Shown here in pieces: positions 24,131 through 35,144 of a stretch of DNA of 64,000 nucleotides (its first letter is position 1; every line of letters starts with the position of its first letter). The notes below the pieces were generated by a model. It made no database searches, was not told where the DNA came from, and worked only from the letters and a program-made list of their open reading frames with translations. Origin of the DNA: Magnolia sinica. Lineage: Eukaryota > Streptophyta > Magnoliopsida > Magnoliales > Magnoliaceae. A program made the position numbers and the translations under genes. The DNA is taken from the NCBI RefSeq assembly GCF_029962835.1, contig NC_080573.1, positions 88,450,001-88,514,000 on the forward strand, written 5' to 3'.

Positions 24131-25771
24131 TACTTGACTTACATAACAATGTTTAGTTTTCTCAATTAGACTTTCATGTTAGTTTTTAACCATTTAAAGA
24201 TGGTGGTGATGCTTCAAATTAAACATTGCACAATTGTATGACAATCTAGATCGAATTGACAATAATGGAATGATTCCATATGAAGATTAGCTCAATTAAT
24301 CAGGTTGCTTAATCAATGTAATTAGAGATATGCTTCATCCACATGGGCCGCACAAGTCAAATGATTGAGTCAACACCATTATCATTAGTGTTACATGTGA
24401 GAAGGATGAGTCACCCATTATCAAAATAGTGCTAAACTAAAAATGGTAGTGATAGTCTTAGCTTTCTTCTCTTCTAAGTTAGCTAACACATCATATTTGA
24501 GAGTACTGAAAAATTTTATTGGGCGATGGTAAAACTTCAGGTAGATGATTTTTAAAAGCATATGGTTTCATAATTCAAGAAATTCAGTGAGAGCGGAGAA
24601 CTCCAAAAATTCAATGAGCACTGACTAAAAATCATAACATATCATCCCATGCTTTATAATTTTTCAAAACTATGCCATCATGTTTTTCTTTTTAGTTAAT
24701 CTGTTAATGTCAGTAGGCTAATGGTGCAAATTGAAGAAGTTTGAATATCAAATAAAATAGGTTTGTAGATTTTTTTCAAGATATTAGTCATTGCATTGAG
24801 ATTTTTTATTCTGCTACATGGCATTTTGTGACAGCTTTTGGGGAATATGGTGGATGTGCCCCTCACTTAATAGGTGTATCCTTTTCTTTTTCATTTCTAC
24901 GTACTTCTCAGTGGTGCCATCCACCACTACCATTAAAAAAGAAAACAAAAGAAAAAAAACTAACAAAGCAAGAAACAGATACTTCATAACTTTGTAAAGA
25001 AGAGAATCATGTGGCAAGGGATTCCAAAATTTTTGTGAAACAGGATCCACAGTTCCTGGTCAACAACAAACACGACCTTGATAAGAGTTACAAGCTTCAA
25101 ACAAACATTCCACCAGGAAAAGAATTTAAAAGGAACAAAAAGTACTTCAAATAAGGATCTATAGTTAAGGCAATCTGAACCATTTGTCCTGTGGGTCCTA
25201 TTGCGAATGTCCTGTTCTTGAAAAATATAATGTCTTTTGTGACAAGTATGCATTGAGTGTGGATTGCTGATCACTTTTGGCCAACCATTTATTTTCTTCA
25301 TTCTCATGTGGCACACATTGAACAGACCAAGCTGATTTGAGTGCCATGACACAGAGACGAAGTAGCCTAAGTGGGGGCATTTAAAGGATCTACCTGCAGC
25401 TATAAAACTCTGTGAACTGGCTTTAGTTGCTACTGACAATGTGCCAGAATATATAAAATTGGGACAAAAGCAAGAGGTGGGCAACTAGCTACTGATACTC
25501 ATTGATGATTAGTTCATTAAACTGTTCATGCTAAATATGGAATATCTATTTAATTCAGTTGGCATTTTCTGGTATCATTTTCTTAGTACCATACGAGTAA
25601 TTCAGATTTATTTCCTAAACTAAAATGATCATGAAAAGGCATTCTATTAAGCTTCTGAAAATTTGTTTCACTGGTAAGAATGATCTGTCATCCTTCGATG
25701 TGCTCCATTGGATAAAAGTTTTAGTAAGAGAAGAGGTTAAGGTCCAATGACAATATTTTCATCTTTTGAGA
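24131..25771. other. Element A interior, no recognised gene
   Basis: AT-rich sequence. A 166-residue open frame on the minus strand (24984-25484) and an overlapping 78-residue frame (24814-25050) have no family I recognise. They carry no clear splice or start context, so I do not call them genes. They may be captured or random. Confidence 0.35.
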
Positions 25772-25935
25772 AAAGTGGTTCTAGTACCCACCTATACCCT
25801 CTTAACAGAAAGAGAGCCAAGCTTGTTGTTCCTTTCGGAGCCAACTATAGGCTGATTGATATTCTTGTTAGCAAGAACATATCAAAGATCTATGTTCTAG
25901 CACAATTCAATTCTATTAGCATTCTACATCTAGTT
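25772..25935 (+). pseudogene. Captured fragment of ADP-glucose pyrophosphorylase small subunit
   Basis: The translated segment includes [20 protein letters not shown], then RLIDILVS, then [13 protein letters not shown]. This is the N-terminal nucleotide-binding region of glucose-1-phosphate adenylyltransferase (the [25 protein letters not shown] and [14 protein letters not shown] blocks). The enzyme makes ADP-glucose for starch synthesis in plastids. The wording fits the small subunit better than the large one. The short NCLNS segment between VS and NISKIY is missing, and similarity stops after SIS-LHL. Only part of one exon is present, with no catalytic remainder, so it is a non-functional capture inside the CACTA element, on the same strand as its transposase. 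Confidence 0.85.
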
Positions 25936-27825
25936 CTACTTATTCCCATTCCTTGATAACTAATCATCTTTTATATTTTCTCATTGCATAGGTTCTATGG
26001 ATATTTCTTTTCTTCAAAAGATTTATATTGTAGCTACTATCTTGCCTAAGGAATGCCTTACTATTTGGTTGCTTAGGAAAGGAGTATGGCTTTACTATTT
26101 AGATGACCAAAATAGGGCTGCATTTGTACGAAGGACTTAAGGATGGTATGCATATCCTTGGGTAAGCGGATCATATAATTTGTCTTCCTAATATGCCATT
26201 CTATGCAAGGATACCAAGTGGATGTATAAGTTGTGCATCAGGTGAGGCCAACGCATGGATGAACTAGGCTTTCAAGTCAAGTTATCAAGTTTTTGAATTA
26301 TGCTTAGCTCAAGATAGGCCTAAGAAACATATTTGTATTTAGCCTAAGCCATCTTTAAAGATAACCTCCATACTAGAAGGGCCTTATTGCCTTTTGAATT
26401 TGGCCTCCATACTGTCAATGTCTTTCATATAGTGGCAATTGTTAGGCAAACACCATGTCTTTTCAAAATTCTTAAAGATGGAAATTTGTGCAATTGTTAT
26501 GAAAATTTATGCAGCAAATTTAATTAATTTTGGTAATGGTCCTCTTCAATTTTGCCTAATGGTGGGCATTCCCTTCGATTTTGGCAACACTCCTCTTCAA
26601 ACTAGACTGATTGATCAAGTAATTTCATGATATTTTAGAGCAACCAAATGATCCCTTAATGTTGGTTTTATTTTAAATTTTCTTTGCATGGAAAAATTAT
26701 GGCAATTGTCTATCAATTTTAAGGGCTTTATGGACTGACTAACATCTGCATTGTTGGTTTGATATGTAGGTGATTTTGATTTGAAATGTTCTATTTTTTT
26801 TTTCTTTCATAATCGGAGGCACTTTTCTTCCTTTGTTGACTACGTAAATAGGTTGAGCTGGGGAAGGACTGATATGTAGTTCATTGATTGCTTAGAATTT
26901 CTTATTGCTAGACACTGATTAGTAGTAACTGGAAGAAAGTTTACACATGCTGGAATTTACACTTGAATGCTGGGAATTGTGAGCAGATTGCTAGATTTTT
27001 TTATTTTTATTTTTATTTGGAAAGATGATGATCTTGTTAAGGCCAAAGGCCAAAAAAACAAAACAAAGAAACAAAACTACAGAAAAACAAACACAAATAT
27101 TTGCTAGAATATTGATCATAGAAATTGAATAAACTTACTGGAATTTCAGTTTAATTGCTAAAATTTCACCATTACTTGCTACTTTTGTGATTAAATACTC
27201 TGATTGTCATATTTCATGAATGCTTACTTAAGTTGCCTTATTCTAGATCAATTGTCTTTCCTTACTTAAGTTGCCTTATTCTGGATCATCTCCAAATCCT
27301 TTGCTCCTTTCCAACCCTTGGAATCTGCATTTTCCAAGATTCCTATAAGCATCAGAAATTCCTCAATTTTTCTGTTAAAAGAAACAAATGAAATTTATTT
27401 ATATTAAAAGTTGCTAACTTATGGATGGATGTCTGTTTGCTTATTTTCATTTGCACATCAATATCAAGAATAAAGACAAAATAGATAAAAGTATCTTATC
27501 ATTAATCTCACATCCTGCTAGCCTTTTTCTGGCAATATGCCTTTAATTACGTGAATTTTATAATTTTGATGAAATTTCTGGATGTTGTATGTCTTACTAC
27601 ATGCGAGGAGATTATTTTAGGAGAGAAACAACCATTGAACACGAAACAATAGCCGAGAGTCAGGAAACAACTACAATATTTCTTCCTTTTTTTTTTTTGG
27701 CCTTTTTCCATCTAGAGCTGATTCAAACAATCTGCTTCGTTTACTTCTTTCTTTTGCTCTATATGGCAATCGTGGTGTCTTTGGAGTTTATTAGGTGGGA
27801 TAATTGAACTATACTATATTTTCAG
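25936..27825. other. Element A interior, no recognised gene
   Basis: AT-rich intron-like sequence without recognisable coding segments. A short direct repeat 'cttacttaagttgccttattct' occurs at about 27224 and 27257. Other open frames (26439-26630, 27589-27807) are T-rich and unremarkable. Confidence 0.4.
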
Positions 27826-27918
27826 GTTTACCCATCCTGTTTGGTGGGCGTTGAAAGGGACTACTTAGCCTTAAGCAAGCAGTATCTAAAATTATCAATA
27901 TCCCTGGAATTCACCGAG
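27826..27918 (+). pseudogene. Probable captured exon of an unidentified host gene
   Basis: A 93-bp segment (31 codons, open) bounded by 'tattttcag' and 'gtatga', as a plant exon would be. It encodes a well-formed peptide containing GVERDYLALSKQY and ISLEF. The YLxLSxxY-xLxxxxEF pattern recalls the N-terminal region of DBC1/CCAR1-like proteins, but I am not sure. It lies in the same strand and intron space as the TNP2 gene, so it may be spliced into its transcript. Confidence 0.4.
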
Positions 27919-28290
27919 GTATGACTTTTCTTATTTCAGTTGCTGCTTGTAAGTAACGGCTATCTTACTTGTCTTAAATCTAGGCTGAAGTGTGCACTCA
28001 GTATGTATTATAATGGATCTTCTCAATTTTCCTTAAATTGTTCTGCACTGGCCAAAAGCAAACCTGAATCTATCATTACACACTCCTGTCAGGTATCTTC
28101 TCTTTTTAAATTGCCCTGCTACAATGTAATGTAGTTTTTCATCTGCCTTCTTTCTATTGGCTGTGTAGTTACTTCTGCTTATGTGTTGGGGGAGAGTTCA
28201 GAAATGGTGCATGAGGCTAATTTCCAACTTTAATTTTTGATAAGGTGCAGGTTGAAAATAGACCCCTTGGTTAATCAAGATCCGACTGTA

Positions 28291-28743
28291 ATGAATAGGG
28301 AGTGGATGACACTAAGTTTCCTAGACCCATGTTTTCTTTCTGTGATCAGAAGTTTTTCAAAGTTTGCACAAGAAAACCTTCCTGGTAGAGAATCCATTCC
28401 TTGTCCATGCACCACTTGCAGATGTGCATGTTTTTCAGTTTCTTATGATGATATGGAAATACATCTAATGAAAAATGGATTCGACCCAAGCTATAGGTTT
28501 TGGAACATGCATGGGGAGTATGTATCACCTAAGTGTACTGTATGTGAATCAAGTTCCCAACAATACCATAGTGTTTACGCGATCATTTATGAACTTGGTG
28601 GTAATAACCTAGATGAAGTTGTACAGGATGAGCCCAATGTGACCCCTACAGTTGAAGGCGTCTTTGGAGAAAATGAAACTAATGACTTTGAAGCAAATAT
28701 ACGAGACACAATGACTGAGCTATACCTTAGGGCTATACCCTAG
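28291..28743 (+). pseudogene. TNP2-like transposase, N-terminal transposase-associated domain
   Basis: Start chosen at 28291, where MNREWM matches the family's usual M-D-R-x-W-M opening. An upstream 'gtgcag' at about 28245-28250 could be an acceptor. The domain has the zinc-like CPCTTCRCACF and HLMKNGFDPSYRFWNMHGE blocks typical of the transposase-associated domain of CACTA TNP2 proteins. An in-frame TAG at 28741 and another stop at about 28814 end it. The segment linking it to the catalytic core is short and shifted (frame 1 to frame 3). Confidence 0.88.
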
Positions 28744-28913
28744 GGCCCAAGATTTCACCGTGCTGACTTTCATTGTACAGCTTTTCAAATTAAAGGTGAA
28801 TCATGGATGAAGTGAAAAAAGCTTTATAAAGCTCCTTCAACTACTAAAGAAGGTGTTACCTTCCGGTAACAAGGTCCCAACTAATACCTACTAAGAAGAC
28901 GATCATTACAAAG

Positions 28914-29984
28914 TTGGGTATTGATTATGTGAAAATCCATACTTGTCCAAATGACTGCATCTTATACTGGAGAGAGAACGAGATGAAAACCATTTGTCCA
29001 AATTGTAAAACTTCTAGGTACAAGACTGAAATGGATTTTGAGAAAAAACAATCTCGAATACCTAGGAAGGTGTTAAGGTATTTTCCATTAACACCAAGGC
29101 TACAAAGAATGTTCAATGTGCCATGAGTGGTGAAAGAAATGTCTTAGCACTCATCTAAGAAATTTCAACATGAAAAGATGGAGCATCCGGCTGATTCTAT
29201 TGTATGGAAGAATCTTAATGACAAGTATACAGATTTTTTAGCTGAGCCTCGCAATGTTCGATTGGGTTTGGCTACAGATGGGTTTAACCCATTCAGTACT
29301 TTCAGTATGTCGCATAGTTCATGGCCCATTATTTGTGTAACGTACAACCTTCCACCAAAGCTTTGCATGAAACCTTAGTTTACTATGTTGACTTTTCTCA
29401 TTGAGGGACCACTACAACCGGGAAAGTATATTGACGTTTATTTACAGCCATTGATTGATGAACTGTAAAAGTTATGGTGAGAAGGGGTCACAACGTTCGA
29501 TGCATACCATGAAAATAAATTCAACATGCGTGTCATTCTGCTTTGGACAATCCATGACTTTCTAGCATATGGTAATATTTCTGGTTGTAGGAGAAAGGGT
29601 AAGTATGGTTGTCCTATATGTGGTCCTAGCACAGATTCTCTACGACTCCAATATGGAAAGAAACATGTTTATATGGGCCACAGACGATGGTTGCCAATGT
29701 CAGAACAGGCTTAGAATGACACAAGTGCTGGCACGTTCAATAAAAAGGTGGAGATACAACGTCAACCGATCCGTCTGGATGGGATTGAGGTTAAAAGACA
29801 AATCGCAAACTTGAATATGCAGTGGGGGAAGACTAGGAAGAGTAATATAAGGGGTATTGATGGAGGTCGACAAGAGCTAGCGGATGATGTTGAAACACCA
29901 TGGTTCTTCAAACGGTCTATATTATTTAATCTGGAGTATTGGAAAGATATTCCCGTGCGTCACAACCTTGATGTCATGCCTTGA
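28914..29984 (+). pseudogene. TNP2-like transposase, catalytic core
   Basis: Frame 3 carries the CACTA transposase core: GIDYVKIHTCPNDCILYW, CPNCKTSRYK, PRKVLRYFPLTPRLQRMF, RNVRLGLATDGFNPF (Asp codon 29277-29279, likely one of the catalytic acids), SSWPIICVTYNLPP, DVYLQPLIDEL, TIHDFLAYGNISG, GCPICGPST and VRHNLDVMP. It would cut and join element ends together with the TNPA-type partner. Stops interrupt it at 29124, after MKP (about 29376), after DEL (about 29466) and after SEQA (29712). The block normally following LDVM (H-x-E-K-N-V) is missing at about 29980. Confidence 0.92.
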
Positions 29985-30800
29985 TGTTGAACATGCCTGG
30001 CAAAACCAAGGATGATGCTAATGCACGCAGGGACCTGAAACAATTGGGAATTAAGAAGCGTCTATGGCTGAAAAAGAACAATGGCAAGGTGATTCAGAAA
30101 CAAGGTCCTTTCTGTCTAAGAAAAGAAGAGAAATTTTTTTTCATCTAGACTTTGCATGAGTTGGGTGTTCCGATCAGTTTTAGTGCGAATTGAAGGACCA
30201 TCGTAAAGGAAGATTGCATGAATTTAAAGGGAATGAAGTCTCATTCTTACCATGTGTTGATGCAACATCTACTCCCAGTTCTCATCCAGCATGCATTCAG
30301 GGATAGGAAGGTCATTCGTGCTATAATTACAAGCTTTTGCACCTTCTTTAATGCCTTATGCTTGACAACCATAGACCTTCAAACACTCCTTACTCTCGAG
30401 AGGGGCATGGCTAGGACATTATGTCAGCTTGAAACTATATGCCCGCCATCAATATTTGTCATTATAATGCATTTGTCAATCCATTTGGCTTACGAGGCTC
30501 GCATATGTGGTCTTGTATACTATCGATGGATGTATCCATTCGAAAGGTACACTGTGAGCTTAATAAGAATAAATCGGCTTAACATCTACATTTGCATGTA
30601 TATATAATGTATTATTAACTTTGTCAAGTTCATGAAGACATTCAAGGCTTATGTCCGTAACAAGACATGACCTAAGGGTTGTATTTTAGAACAGTACATC
30701 CAAGAGGAGATAGTTATATTTTACAACCAATATAAAGGAAAACAGAAAACAAGACTACTGGAAAGCTGGAAAAACGGTTTAACGGAGTCATTCCAGGACT
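29985..30800 (+). pseudogene. TNP2-like transposase, DUF4218-type region
   Basis: Continues the TNP2 protein with MPGKTKDDANARRDLKQLGI, then LKGMKSHSYHVLMQHLLPV, TLERGMARTLCQLETICPPS and YYRWMYPFERY, the DUF4218 blocks found downstream of the TNP2 core. An intron seems to start at 'ggtaca' (about 30546) and end at 'tcaag' (about 30627). It is followed by KTFKAYVRNKT-stop-PKGCILEQYI, where the stop is probably CGA to TGA. The frame is shifted relative to the core. Confidence 0.85.
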
Positions 30801-31790
30801 ATGTAAGTTGGAAGATATCGTTGATGATGACCCTAATAATGATGGCGTTGGTCTAGTAGGTTTGGGTCAAAGTGTTATCCTAGCGAGTATCGAATACGAA
30901 CAAGCTTGTACATGGATACTAACTACGACGAGTGGGAAGGGTATGTACAATAAGCTCATATATATGCGTGTGTGTGTGTGTATCTTCCTTACTTTATGCG
31001 ATTTCAATATAACAATGTTATCGAATATCACGCAAGAAGCACAAAGATTTCTTGCAGCGATGCTATAAGAGGACCAACAGGATGCCTAGCGAGAACAAAT
31101 TCATATCTTGGTTGAAGAGGCAACCAGAGTTCATTAAATTTGACGATAATGAATTTAAGATGTAGTAAGAGGACCTCTAGCTTTTTCTATTCAATACAAT
31201 AAGTATTGTATTAATGGTTTCATCTTTGTCACTAAGGACTATGAGGAGAATAAAATGAATCAAAACAGTGGGATTAGGACAGAGGGTATGACAACCTTCC
31301 GATTAAGTGCTAAGGATATCAATACAGTAGATGAAAATCAACCTTACTACAAAGTCCTTCATGGAATTATCCAATTGGAGTACCGAACAGTGTACAAGCC
31401 CATCCTATTTAAGTGTGATTGGGTGAAAGTGACACATCATGGTGTTTCTTTCGAGATTAGTAAATTTGCCTAGTCTTTACAGTTCAGACAAAGTCGGTGA
31501 CGAGCCCTTCATTCTTGCAGAACATGCCACGAAAGTTTTCTACTCCATAGATCCAAAAAATCTTAAATGGCACGTGGTCTTGGATGCTCTAAAAAAAAAA
31601 TTGTCAAAGAAGAGACGTGCGTTCTATCAAAACAATTAAAGGCTATAAGTAATGTCGATGTAGGACCTGATCTCACCTCATTAGCAATGGTTGATGAGTT
31701 GGTATTCAATGAATCTGAAGACGTCAGTGTTGTGGTCAAGAAAACAAAGAAAAGAAAACGATCAAAGAGAATCTACTGATTTGTTTGTAT
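30801..31790 (+). pseudogene. TNP2-like transposase, C-terminal DUF4216-type region
   Basis: Includes the typical C-terminal blocks: NSGIRTEG, YYKVLHGIIQLEY, KPILFKCDWV, and an end rich in Lys/Arg (KKTKKRKRSKRIY, stop at 31777). A (GT)n run at about 30966-30980 lies in a probable intron. Several stops separate the pieces. It is the last part of the TNP2 gene, and the TNPA-like gene starts about 170 bp later on the same strand. Confidence 0.8.
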
Positions 31791-31945
31791 TTTCTAAGCA
31801 TGTAACAAAATGATATTTATTGGAGGAAATCTAATCAAGGTTTGAATAATATAGTGAATTTTTTATACTTTATCTCTGATGTAGATTATTTCTTAACCAT
31901 TAGCTTTTTTTTCTTTTCTTTTCATATTAGGGAAGAAATAGGCAC

Positions 31946-33759
31946 ATGGATTCACAAGCAGAGGTATTGGGTGTGCAGGTGCTTGGGAGTACAGATTCAA
32001 GCAACACCAAAGGTAATAAGATCTTCTCCTTAATTATATATGTAAATTTCTTTTTTCTTATATATTAGCGGTAATCAATGATGTGTTTCTATAACTATTA
32101 TTCTTTTTATGTAATTGTGTCAGCTTCTTCTTCATGTAGAAAGAGAGGCATTATTAGGGGGGTCTCTTTACTTGCGCAACCTGATAGGAAAAAAGTCCTA
32201 AAGACGAATGAATTCGGGCAACCGAATGAGAACTGTTCCGATCACAGAGACTTTGCATCACATATCGGTGTCCTCACCCGTTCTCATATCCCGATCATAT
32301 ACCTGGACTTTCACCAGGTGCCTTATGAACAAATTCATATGGTCACAGAAAGATTGTCACAATTTTATGAGTTTGAAGGTCAAAGTTGGGATGCAAGTCT
32401 TGATTACGTTATAAAATGCATCAATGAAGCGTGGAGGAATTACAAGAGAAGATTGACTGCAAAATATATTAAAAATAAGGATCCTATTGCTGTGAGAGAT
32501 GGTCATGTCCCCCTAGGCATCCCTATGGAGGATTGGAGGGTCTTCGTGGATCAACGTACCACCGAGGAATTCAAGAGGGCAAGCGCAAGGAATAAAGTCA
32601 ATCGGGCCAAGCTAAAAGGACCTGCGTGTTTTGGGAGGCACAGCATGGCTGTTACTCGCCATAAGATGGTATGTATTTAAAAATCGATATTATAGTTTAA
32701 AATTAAAATTAAATTTGAATTATCATTCATCTAAATCTATTAATGATGTGTATTTGAATGATATGCAATGTGCCAAAGGCGATGGAGAAGAATCTTACCT
32801 CTGATGCTGAGATAGGTAGATGTGAAGTCTTCTTAAGAGCCCATACAAGAAAGGACAAAGTTGTCCAGTATCCTGACCTTGCTGTAAGTGCATCCCTCGT
32901 ACCATTAACTAGTACCCTTATGAAAAGCCTATGTATAACTTTGAATTATATTGCATTCATTTGTATTTTTTCACAGGAAAAACTAGATGAGCTCTATAGT
33001 AGCAATCCTGCTTCTAGGATGACCGACATGAATGATGCCCTTACAGAGGTACTAATAAATTTTAAAAATTACTTAAGTTTTATAGTAATTATGAATATCC
33101 TAATAACTTGATTTGCAATATCTTACAGTTGGTTGGTTCTGACAATAGAGGGTGAATGCGGGGTCTAGGTTGCTCAATAAACAAGCTAGGACTGAAGAAG
33201 TCAGCCCCTGCTCGTTCAAAGGTAGAGAATATGACAAAAGAAAAAGAGAGCGTAACTCAAGAGTTATTTCAGGTGAAGAAAAAATTGGATGATATGACTC
33301 AAGATATAGTTGAGATGAAGAAAACATTAGTGGATATGCAGAAAGAGAGACAGTATACTCAAAATCTCTCATCACCAACAGTCGCTAAATCTACTCAGGC
33401 ATCGTTGGTATGCAAGTATAAATTTTTTACCATATTGAGGTTACAATTATATTATAAACGCTAACAATACTAATGCCATTTTATGTGTAAATGTAACCGG
33501 ATATTATATATATCGGTAAGAGATGTAACTTAGTTTTGAAAAATGTGGTGTAGTTACTCGTGGTGAAGTACACGAAGTTAATCCAAATGCAATTGTCCAT
33601 TGTGAACCGTTGGAGGATGAATCTTTTATTGTTGTCCTGACTGAGGTTATACAACCTCATGCTCCTTTGTGGAAAGAAGATGGGTTCGCATCTACACTTG
33701 GAGAGGTCAGTCCGGGATCATTTGTGCAATGGGGGAAAGAGGCTTTGAGAATTCAATAA
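31946..33759 (+). pseudogene. TNPA-like second transposase gene (Ptta/En/Spm family)
   Basis: A spliced gene on the + strand. Exons by eye: 31946-32012 (start MDSQAEV), 32140-32668, about 32780-32883, 32977-33048, 33129-33407 and about 33535-33759. Most have good GT/AG borders. The main exon has RGIIRGVSLLAQPDRKK, WDASLDYVIKCINEAWRNYK and LGIPMEDWRVFVD, fitting the plant Ptta/En/Spm (Transposase_24) domain. Then come GRCEVFLRAHTRKD and a coiled-coil exon (MTKEKESVTQELFQVKKKLD). The last exon carries an En/Spm C-terminal domain, ending GKEALRIQ. One clear defect is a TGA after DNRG at 33151, where family members have Arg (CGA to TGA). It would bind the subterminal repeats and assist TNP2. Confidence 0.85.
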
Positions 33760-34640
33760 TTTGAACAAATTTGGTACTCTATAATTGAACATGTGTAGTG
33801 TGCATTTTGAACTAATTTTGAATGTGTGGTGTGCATTTTGAACTAATTTTTAACTAATGTGGCACTTATTTTTTTAATATTAAATGAATTTTGTACTCTA
33901 TATTTGAATGTATTTATAGTCTTAGCCTCCATTTGGTCATCACATTAGTATTTATGAAAACATTTTTTTTTAAAAACCAAATGGAGCCTAAGCCCTTTTT
34001 TAACTCCACCAATGCAACTCCTTGCATTGCCAGTCCCAAGCCCGGGTAAAGGAGGAGGGAGAAGGGCTTTATAATGAAATCGTTAACTATGGAGGAGATC
34101 CTGAAAATGCAGTGAGTATTTCTGGTTTTATGGTTTTACTTGTACATTCCTATATTGATTACTCAAGCATGATGGTTATGCGCATTCTTTCAGGTGGATG
34201 TTGCATGTAGGAGGATTTGAGTTGCATATTTTAGATTCAAGCATCCGGTACATCTCTTGTCAAGAATGCACATGTGTAGTTTATCAAACAATACATTATG
34301 TGATATCGTGTGCATGATATCTTTGTTGTAATTACAGTTATGTATAATAATAATAATTTGTTCATTATAGTGCATTCACAATAGTTATCATTGTGGTTAC
34401 AGTTATTCATTATGTAACAAGATTTCAGGTGAGATGAACGAGTTTCAAAACAAAACAGTCTGCCGTTTTGAGAAGCGATTCCCAGGATGTATGTGTTTCA
34501 GGGGCCATCTGCACCTTGGAAGCATACAATGGAAGGTAAGGAAAACCCTCGAGTTCCCTTCTTTGAATCATGAAAAGGCATGTGCTGAATCTCATGCAAT
34601 GACAATATTAGGCATGCTCATAAGCAGGACGTACATAATT
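33760..34640. other. Element A, downstream of TNPA-like gene
   Basis: No recognised gene. A near-perfect hairpin (33921-33937 with 33976-33992, 'cttagcctccatttggt' arms, one mismatch) is probably a tiny foldback element of about 72 bp. Short frames (34022-34210, 34434-34646) have no recognised family. Confidence 0.5.
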
Positions 34641-34647
34641 TCGTAAA

Positions 34648-35140
34648 AATTGATAGAGCAGACCCGGATGTGCATCGGAGCTATCCAGATGTTAAGCGGG
34701 GGTCCGTGAAAGGTGGGAACCGCTGTTATGACCATGATGAAGCTGTCAATTTCCTATGGACAACATTGGAGTGGCCTGACCATTTGAATAGGCTGTGTTT
34801 ATGTATTTACTCGAAATTAATGGAGCAGACCCGGATGTGCGTCGAATCTATCCAGATGAGCGGGGGTCCCTGGAAGGTGGGAACCGCTGTTATGACCATG
34901 ATGAAGCTGTCCATTTCCTATGGACAGCATTGGAGGGGCCTGACAATTTGGACAGGCCGTGTTTATGTATTTGCTTGAAATTAATGGAGCAGACCCAGAT
35001 GTGCGTCGAAGCTATCCGGATGAGCAGGGGTCCCTGGAAGGTGGGAATCACTGTTATGACCATGATAAAGCTGTCTATTTCCTATGGACAGCATTGGAGG
35101 GGCCTGGCCATTTGGACAGGCCATGTTTATATTTGTATTT
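34648..35140 (+). repeat. Three tandem 164-167 bp repeats
   Basis: Units begin at about 34648, 34815 and 34979 around 'aattaatggagcagaccc', offset 167 then 164 bp, and are roughly 90% alike by eye. The unit encodes a clean peptide (GADPDVRR...GGNRCYDHDEAVHFLW) in one frame. Because 164 is not a multiple of 3 the frame changes from unit to unit, so one long repeat protein is unlikely without splicing or shift. The same unit, inverted, occurs at 59243-59610 in the other CACTA-like element. Confidence 0.9.
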
Positions 35141-35144
35141 GCAA

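Noticed and set aside
24984-25484. 166-residue minus-strand frame as a gene
   Set aside because: No recognisable motif, promoter or splice context. It lies opposite to the element's own transcription and may be chance.
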